13,799 nt of DNA from Auxenochlorella pyrenoidosa (Eukaryota > Chlorophyta > Trebouxiophyceae > Chlorellales > Chlorellaceae): contig KQ481995.1 of assembly GCA_001430745.1 (NCBI GenBank), positions 62,390 to 76,188 of the forward strand, in the 5' to 3' direction. The first letter of the stretch is position 1; every line of letters starts with the position of its first letter. Below are positions 8,089 through 13,799 of the stretch, one piece after another. The notes beneath the pieces were generated by a model that worked only from the letters and a program-made list of their open reading frames with translations, had not been told where the DNA came from and did no database searches. The position numbers and the translations under genes were made by a program.

Positions 8089-10552
8089 TCACAGCTTGGA
8101 GCGCGGCACTCCACCGCCGCCACTGTCGCTGCCGCCACCGCCGCCCTTCTTGCCGCCCATGAGCTGCCTCAGCCAGGCCATTGCTGCCGCTGACGCCACA
8201 GGGTCGTTGACCAGCAGCATCTGGTGGCTGTTCTCGGCTGCCTGCAACAGCATGCGAGGGCAAGGGGGCTCCACTGCTTGTTGAGGCTGCGCAGAGTCGG
8301 TGCGGCAGGACAGGTGGCGGCAACAGGCCTGGCACGCTGCCCAACGGGAGCGCCGCCCCCACTGCAGCCCCCCCAGCCGGTCAGCACCCACCAGCGCTGC
8401 GCGCAGGCTGCCGCCGTCGGCCACCGCATTCAGCTGCTCCTTGGTGAGCTGTGCCCGGGGGATGGGGGGAGGTGGTGTTGTGTGAGGTCGGGTGAGGCGG
8501 CAAACAGTGCAAAAGCGGCCGAGTGGCGTGTCGCTGAGCCCAAGGGGCAGCACCTGGGGCGGCAGCAAAAGCCCTGCAGCATGCAGCCCCTTGGACAACA
8601 GAGTGCAAGCGCAGGCTAGGGTGCGGGCTGGCAGCAGGCAGCAAGCATGCAAGGCAGGATGGCTGGCTGCCGCCTCCAAGCCTGGCCAACAAACAGCGCG
8701 GCTTGCCTGCAGTCCCACACGCGAGCACGCCAGCATGTCCTTGGCCAGCCGCCTGGCAGCTGCCTCCAGCTCCCCGGGGCTCTCCACCAGCTCATTCACC
8801 AGGCCCAGCTGCAGGCAAAGGTGGGAAGCCAGTGCCGGGCATCAGCCAACTGCCGACGCAGCAGACCGGCTGCAAGATGGCAAGGGCAGGTGCGGCAGCA
8901 ATGCCCGCATGGCAAACCACAGAGCGGCACACAAGACAAGGCGGCCGGCGCGGCCGGCACGCGCGGGCTTTCCTGGTGCGCGCGCTCTGCGCCCAGCTGG
9001 CGCCCGGTCAGCAGCAGTTCGGACGCGACTCCCAGCCCTGCGGCGCGCCACAGGAAGTAAGAGGTCCTGCTCGGGGATGGGGGTGGGATAGGGGGTAGGG
9101 TGGGTGGGTGGGTGGGTGGGGACTCAAGGAAGTAGGGGGTCTTGCCCCCGGGGGGTGGGGGTGGGGTGGGGGTGGGGGGGCCGCAAGAGATTCGCAGGGC
9201 GGAGGAGAGGGGTTGGGACGGGGGTCCCAGGGGGGCTAGGTGTGCTTGCTTGTGATTGCAGCCTGCCAAGCCGCAACGGAACTTGCGACACAGACACAGG
9301 CGGGCAGGCGGGGCGCGTGCGCATGCGCGCGCATGTGAACTCGCATTGCATCCACATTTGCCCTGTCCTCTACTGCTCAGCCCAGACTGCCATCAAGAGC
9401 TGCCCCGCATCAGCCGCTGACGGCCGCCAGCAGCCCTCTGCGCTCACCCCATGTCTGTCCCCGTCAGGCCCAGCCGCACGAAAGCCGCCGAGAAGCGGGC
9501 GTCCCGGGAGGCGACGCGCACATCTGAGGCCAGCGCGAGTGCAAAGCCGCCGCCCGCGGCCGCCCCCTGGACAGGCCAACAGGGCAGGCTCGGGGTGGGA
9601 AATACTCCCGGGGAGGCGGGCGCGGCAGCAGAGCCGGCGCGAGGGGTGCGCCGCTGTCCAGGCGCGACTGCGGCGCGAGTGCGGGCCGCTGATGCCAGCA
9701 AAGAAGGCGCTCTCTGCCCTCGCTTCTTCCAATTCAAAGCGAGGTGCCAGCGTGGCCCGAAGCAGCACTGGCCCTCACCTGCACCGCCGCAATAATAGGC
9801 TGGGGCACCTGCCGCATCCTTTCAATCAGCCGGCTCAGCAGCTGCTGCGAGCGCATGTCCTTGTAATCCCAGGCCTTGCCGCCCACGCCCGCCTCGGCAG
9901 CCTGTAAGGAAAGATGGGATAAGCGGGGATGTAGAATGTGAGAAGGATGCCTCAACTGCTGCTGGCACAGGAATAAAACCCTGCTGTAGGGAAGCGCGAG
10001 GTGCCAGGGCCGGGGACGGGTTGGCCACAGGGTGAGATGAAGGCATGTCCATCCCCGCAGCAAGCGGGGCAAAGCATGTCAAGATGCACAGAGGCAACAA
10101 AAGGTGTGATGTCATGTCAGGCAAGGGGAACAGCGTGGGCACGGGGCCAGGGGAGGGCGGCACCTTGATGTCGACGCCGCCGCAAAAGGCGCGCCCCGCC
10201 GCCCTCAGCACCACCACTCGTGGGTGCTCCTCGGGCAGGGATGTCAGCATGGATGCTGGGTGCTCCAGGCTTGAAAACACGGCATGCAGCTCTGGAAATG
10301 GGGATGGGCAAGGAAGGGAGGGAGGCTGCAACTTGCCAGGGGAGCCGCAGTAGCGGGCGGTGGGCAGCAAGCCGGCTGTGGCGACAGCCCGCTCAGTCTC
10401 GGATCGCCCCGCTCACCCTCCAACAGCTCTCCAGACAGCGCATTGAAGGCTGCTGGGCGGTTTAGCGTCACCCAGAGCACTGAGCCAGCGGAGGTGCGCT
10501 CCAGCTCGCACTGAAGGGTGGAGTGGGTGCCCAGGTACCCTGGGGAGCTCAT
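8089..10552 (-). CDS. peroxisomal enoyl-CoA hydratase/isomerase family protein (crotonase fold)
   Basis: Eight exons: 10552-10417, 10291-10164, 9901-9779, 9566-9448, 9066-8973, 8808-8707, 8448-8392 and 8241-8089; about 303 aa; stop TGA at 8091-8089. Family landmarks in order are WVTLNRPAAFNAL (residues 27-39), oxyanion-hole FCGGVDIK (81-88), VPQPIIAAVQGAAAGGGFAL (second oxyanion Gly, 130-136), DMGTSYF (167-173), LLLTGR.L.AERAHQLGLVNEL and LTKEQLN. The protein ends in a Gly-rich linker and PRSKL; SKL is the canonical PTS1 signal, so it should act in peroxisomal acyl-CoA (fatty acid beta-oxidation) metabolism. Ala138 and Phe158 sit where classical hydratases carry their two catalytic Glu, while Asp167 is present, so an isomerase-like reaction is possible. 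Intron 6 uses a GC donor (CAG|GCAAGC). The exon 5 donor is doubtful: CAG|GAAAGC fits the family length best, while CGC|GTGCCG (exon end 8961) would add ESPR. The open frame runs on to an upstream Met at 10636. Confidence 0.9.
9071..9181. repeat. G-rich low-complexity tract in crotonase intron 4
   Basis: The plus (template) strand carries many runs of three or more G, including five GTGG-type units at about 9099-9121 and a second G-rich block from 9149. The transcript would be C-rich and act as a polypyrimidine tract before the exon 5 acceptor at 9067. The template DNA could form G-quadruplexes. Confidence 0.7.
9261..9295 (-). repeat. intronic hairpin repeat, copy 2 (crotonase intron 4)
   Basis: Read on the minus strand, arms GTCTGT (9295-9290) and GCAGGC (9266-9261) pair with two G-T wobbles around a 23-nt interior with CGCAAGTTCCGTTGCG, a 5-bp inner stem and loop GTTCCG. 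It lies in intron 9447-9067, in the sense direction of the gene. CACAAGCAAGC follows the second arm, as in copy 3. Confidence 0.75.
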
Positions 10553-10728
10553 GATGTGTGGCTGAATTGATCGCCGCAATGATCGCTGCGGCGCCGAATG
10601 CAGGGTCTTTGGGCGCTGCGCTCGGCGGCACCGCACACTGCTTACTCAGCGGCTGCATCCCTACGAATATGTTCACACTGCCTCGTGTGCAAACCCAATC
10701 AGTCATACACATGGCAGCAAGCAGGCTT

Positions 10729-12581
10729 CTACACCCACAGGGCAAGGGCGTTGGCAGCTGCCCAGGTCAGGCAGGACAGGAGATAGAAGTGGATGCCCCA
10801 CGCAAGCGGGCGCTGGATGGTCTCTGCCTCTGCCTCTGCCTCCGGCTGGGATGCAAACGGCTGGTGCCGCCAGACCGCACCGCCGCCCACCTGACTGCTG
10901 CCTGTCAGCATGGCGGCCAGCTGCCATCCCGGCCAGGGCTGCAGCTGCGCATGCTGATGCTGATGCTGCTGCGGCGGCTGCGAGGCAGGTGCCCCGCGTC
11001 GCGCCCGCCATGCTGCAAACAGCCGCCGCGAGCGCTGCTCCAGCGCAGCTAGGATGACAAGCGGCAGCAGCACGCCCAGCACCAGTTCTAGCCAGCCGTA
11101 GATGGCAACACACTGGTCCAGCGGCGTGGCTGGCAGCGGCAGCAGGGCCACAGCTCTCCGCGTGGCCAGGCTGCATGGGCGGGGCGGCACGCGCTTCCGC
11201 GGGTGTTGGGGGACAGTGACTGTGAGGAGCAGCGGGGCAGGCGAGGGTTGAGCCCGGCGGCGCAAGACACACGGCAGCCCGGCGCACGCATGGGTCTGTG
11301 TCGCAACTTCCGTTGCTGTCAGACAGACCGTAAACACAAGCAAGCGAGCATGCATGCATGCGCATGCACTCACTGGGCCCAGCCAAGGCCGCTGTGCAAC
11401 GCCGCCAGCGGCGGCGGGGCAACACCCGCCGCGCCCAGTGTGCTGAGCTGGCGCCGGCACACGCTGCGGCCGCTGGCCAGCCGCACCGCGGCCACGAGGG
11501 GCAGGACGAGCGCGGCGCGGCACAGCACCATGCGGCTGTACAGGGTGTACTGGCAGATCCAGATGGCTGAGGTGGCGAGCGTCATGAGGGCCAGCAGGCG
11601 CAGCGTGCCGCCTTCATGGAAGCTGATTATCACGGTGCCGCCGTACCAGGCTGCAGCGAGGGGGTGGGTGGGTGGGGGTGGTGGGGGCCGCGCGCGCTGG
11701 GCTATCAAGCCCTGTAACCACAAGATGGCGCGGCATGCCGCGGCTCTCTGCAACTGAAGCAAGGCGACGGGCTGCGCGCCAGCCCGCTGCGCCCGCTCAC
11801 CCAGCATGAGCACCATCCAGGTCAGGCTGAGCAGGGCGGCGGCGATGAGCAGCTCCCGGTGGCGAGCATAGGCGGCTGGGGCGCGCTTGGCCAGCGTTGC
11901 CAGGCCTTGAGCCATGACAGCATGGCTGGAGCACACCAAAGCCAGGCCTGCGTGGGCGTGGGACCAGGGAAGAAAGCGTGGGCGCTCGGCGCCGCCAGAG
12001 GCGGCGGCGCGGCGGCGCCCGTCCCGGCGGAATCCGGCCGACGCGAGCGGCGGCGCCTCAAGGGCACTCGTGCCCCCCTGCCGCGCACCCGGCAGCCCCT
12101 CCTGCCAGGCCGTTTTGTACGCCAGCAGGCCGGAGAGCACCACCGCCACGACCGTCCAGCCAAAGCGGTCAGCATAGGCGGTGCACTCTGCGTTTATGGC
12201 CCTGCAGGGGGCCAGGGGGCAGTCCAAGGGTCGGCATGACGGGACCTTTGCGGCGGCTGCTCGGCATGACGGGGCGGATTATTCTGCGCGTAGGTTTGGG
12301 CATTCGCCCTTGCACCACCCTCCAGCCGGCCAGGCAACACTGCGCGGGGCTCCGGCAGGACTGCGCAGGGGCTGCAGCGGCGCGGCAGTGTTGCGGCGAC
12401 GCTGCACAACTGGCTGCTGCAGGGGGCTGCAGCGACGGCGCGAGAGGCGATGCCTTGTGTGCGCAGCATGCTGACTCTTGCTCAAACCGTCTCCTAGCCT
12501 GCCGCGTCTGCCCGCAACAGCCGAGCACTCCCGCTCGTTTTGCCCTCCTGCCCCCGCCCCCGCACCGCCTGTAGGCATCAT
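10729..12581 (-). CDS. multi-pass membrane protein of unknown function (paralogue of the gene at 1223-3350)
   Basis: Proposed exons are 12581-12319 (uncertain), 12201-11801, 11650-11374 and 11170-10729, about 460 aa, with stop TAG at 10731-10729. Donors are GG|GTGGTG, G|GTGAGC and CA|GTGAGT; acceptors are CTGCAG, GCTGCAG and ATGCAG. Phases 2, 1 and 2 agree. I do not recognise the family. Hydrophobic stretches include WTVVAVVLSGLLAY, AGLALVCSSHAVMAQGLATL, ELLIAAALLSLTWMVLML, LLALMTLATSAIWI, AALVLPLVAAV, LELVLGVLLPLVILAAL and the C-terminal FYLLSCLTWAAANALALWV, so about seven membrane spans are likely. A cytosolic-type loop near the C-terminus is rich in Q/H and EAEAEAE repeats. The motif YARHRELL aligns with YWRHRVAI in the left paralogue, and GVLLP is shared too. 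Exon 1 is Arg-rich with no recognised domain. It was chosen because its ATG pair at 12581 is open and its donor phase fits; a start elsewhere between 12201 and 13051 is possible. Intron 1 after exon 2 (150 nt) has no in-frame stop. Confidence 0.62.
11293..11329 (+). repeat. intronic hairpin repeat, copy 3 (right membrane-protein gene)
   Basis: Arms GGTCTGT (11293-11299) and ACAGACC (11323-11329) are perfect inverted repeats around a 23-nt interior. The interior holds an inner stem GCAAC/GTTGC with loop TTCC. It lies in the predicted intron 11373-11171, antisense to the gene, and is followed by CACAAGCAAGC at 11335-11345. Confidence 0.75.
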
Positions 12582-13051
12582 CGCTCTTGCACATCTCACG
12601 CGCACCCGGAGCGAGACAAGAGGGCGGGGAGAGGGCAACACGTCATGGTATGGTGGCCGGCAGCGGCGCCGCCCGGCATGCGCACGTGCCGCGCAGCGCA
12701 GCAGCAGCATTTGCCCCACTGGCCCCTGGCTGAAGGTGTGCCCACCGCAAGCAATCGGCCTGTCGTTGTGTGGGGAGTTTGCAGGGTAATAAGGCGGCGA
12801 GTAACGCGCAGTGCGCTGCCGAGTAGCTGCCCCCTGCACAAGCATCTCTGCACAGCCGTCCTGGCTGAGCCCTGGCTGCCACACGCGCGCCTGTGCCGTA
12901 AACTGGCTCTTGAAGCTCCCCCTTTGCAGATTGCGCTCAATGTTCAAATAGTGACCAGCAGTGGCTCTGGAGTCAAAGAGTCGAGAGGCCGGGCAGCGGT
13001 GCGGTCCTGCTGTCGTGCCCAGTGTCGCGCCGCCAGCGCCCGCGCCTGCCA
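12582..13051. other. intergenic: ABCA-gene 3' UTR and upstream region of the right membrane-protein gene
   Basis: 470 bp between the ABCA stop at 13052 and the proposed start at 12581. The minus-strand frame is open throughout, so an earlier start for the membrane protein cannot be excluded. A stretch at about 12850-12980 translates to a protein-like sequence (HYLNIERNLQRGSFKSQF) but lies in what should be 3' UTR and has no fitting donor. Confidence 0.4.
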
Positions 13052-13406
13052 TCATGCAAATGCGGTGAGGCGCACCCCAGCATCCCGCGTGATCTTCACA
13101 AACACTGCACAGGGGCAAGGGTCCGGGGCAGGCGCACAGGTCTGGTGGTGGGCGGCCAGCTGGTGGGGGCAGCGTGCAAAGCAGTGGCAGGCAGCAGCAA
13201 GCAACCGGGCTCAGCAGTCGGCCAGCCTTGCAGGCCCGCCAGCTGAGGGGGGGTTGTTTGCAATCTGCTGCGGGCCTGCGGCAGGACAGGCGCAAGCAGA
13301 CGCACGCATGACGTCAAAATGACGCCGCTTACACGACATTAAAAACGGCGCACCTTCCTCGAGCGTCGCGTTGCTCACTCCCCAGTCAACCAGGGACAGC
13401 TCCCCC
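13052..13406 (-). CDS. ABCA-type ABC transporter, C-terminal end (partial, continues past right edge)
   Basis: Two exons are visible: 13406-13354 and 13104-13052, with stop TGA at 13054-13052. The first starts after GCGCAG and ends GAA G|GTGCGC; the second starts after TGTGCAG. Joining phase 1 to phase 1 gives ...GELSLVDWGVSNATLEE then VFVKITRDAGVRLTAFA. The DWG(V/L)..(T)TLE(E/D)VF(I/V)K(V/I)(A/T)R pattern is what I recall from the extreme C-terminus of plant and algal ABCA half or full transporters, downstream of the last nucleotide-binding domain. Those are membrane lipid or substrate exporters. Walker motifs and membrane segments would lie to the right of the window. An alternative acceptor at about 13244 would give AGGPARLADC and a stop, which fits no family I know. 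The region 13407-13799 shows no clear further exon and is probably intron. The family call rests on about 35 residues. Confidence 0.62.
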
Positions 13407-13422
13407 CTGCGCAGACAACAGC

Positions 13423-13446
13423 CAGGCAGGCAGGCAGGCAGGCAGG
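13423..13446. repeat. tetranucleotide repeat (CAGG)n
   Basis: About six CAGG units. On the minus strand this is CCTG repeated, and it forms part of the pyrimidine-rich tract before the ABCA exon acceptor at 13407. Confidence 0.8.
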
Positions 13447-13799
13447 GGTCCGGCGTGCCGAGCATGGCAAGACGGGGGGGCTGAGGAGCCACGGCGAAAC
13501 TGAGCATGCACTACGTGTGGCATCTTTCTTGTGCCTCCGTTTAGACAGGCGGTAGGCACAGGCAACAGCTGGCAGGCAGACAGGGCCTAACAAGCCCCCC
13601 AGCAGGACAGCGTGCGGTCAGGGGGCAGCACGGGCCGCTGCTGCCAGGCTGCTTGGGACGCACCGCCATGCCGCTGCCAGCCCGCACGCGGCCTCGCAGC
13701 CGCACCGGGCGCAGACCTTGCCTCATGCAGCCGCATTCAGGTGAGCTAACAGTACAAGCGTGCGCGCCCCCCCCCACCCCACCCACCCCCACCCACCCA

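Noticed and set aside
12194..12469. Arg/Ala/Ser-rich frame resembling an organelle transit peptide, as exon 1 of the right membrane-protein gene
   Set aside because: Its donors are phase 1, whereas the main acceptor at 12202 needs phase 2. A secondary acceptor (CGCAG, 13 nt further) would fit but has a poor pyrimidine tract.
12850..12990. Protein-like stretch HYLNIERNLQRGSF on the minus strand
   Set aside because: It lies after the ABCA stop, has no convincing donor and joins to no family. Probably 3' UTR.
13211..13253. Alternative last ABCA exon giving AGGPARLADC and a stop
   Set aside because: Phase fits, but the other acceptor at 13105 gives VFVKITRDAG, which continues the expected ABCA ending.

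Overview
The window looks like nuclear DNA from a GC-rich green alga, most likely a trebouxiophyte of the Chlorella/Micractinium type. Real coding appears only as short exons joined by GT-AG or GC-AG introns. Exon codons strongly prefer G/C at third positions, and G- or C-rich simple repeats fill the introns. One protein is a plant-type ABCA transporter and another is a peroxisomal crotonase ending in SKL. Nothing suggests bacterial or organellar DNA.

All five genes I can support lie on the minus strand, head to tail. From right to left (5' to 3' of transcription): (1) the last two visible exons of an ABCA-type ABC transporter (about 13406-13052), entering from beyond the right edge; (2) a multi-pass membrane protein of unknown function (about 12581-10729); (3) an eight-exon enoyl-CoA hydratase/isomerase (10552-8089) ending in the peroxisomal signal SKL; (4) an eight-exon BTB/POZ protein (7550-4720); (5) a six-exon membrane protein (3350-1223) that is a diverged paralogue of gene 2. 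The stretch 1-1222 holds no secure gene. It carries a perfect 34-bp palindrome and a telo-box plus G-box pair.

I built the exon models by hand from splice signals, reading phase and family resemblance. Phases match at every proposed junction, but no transcript was available. First exons of genes 2, 4 and 5 are the weakest parts. The genes share no obvious pathway.

The most unusual observation is a short hairpin repeat with one copy in an intron of each of genes 2, 3 and 4. All copies keep a 23-nt interior, and the outer stem shows one compensatory base-pair change and wobble pairs. Other notable points are tandem repeats that have copied splice junctions (BTB intron 4, crotonase intron 4), three GC-AG introns out of about 23, one unresolved donor (CAG|GAAAGC), and a possible dual-targeted crotonase.
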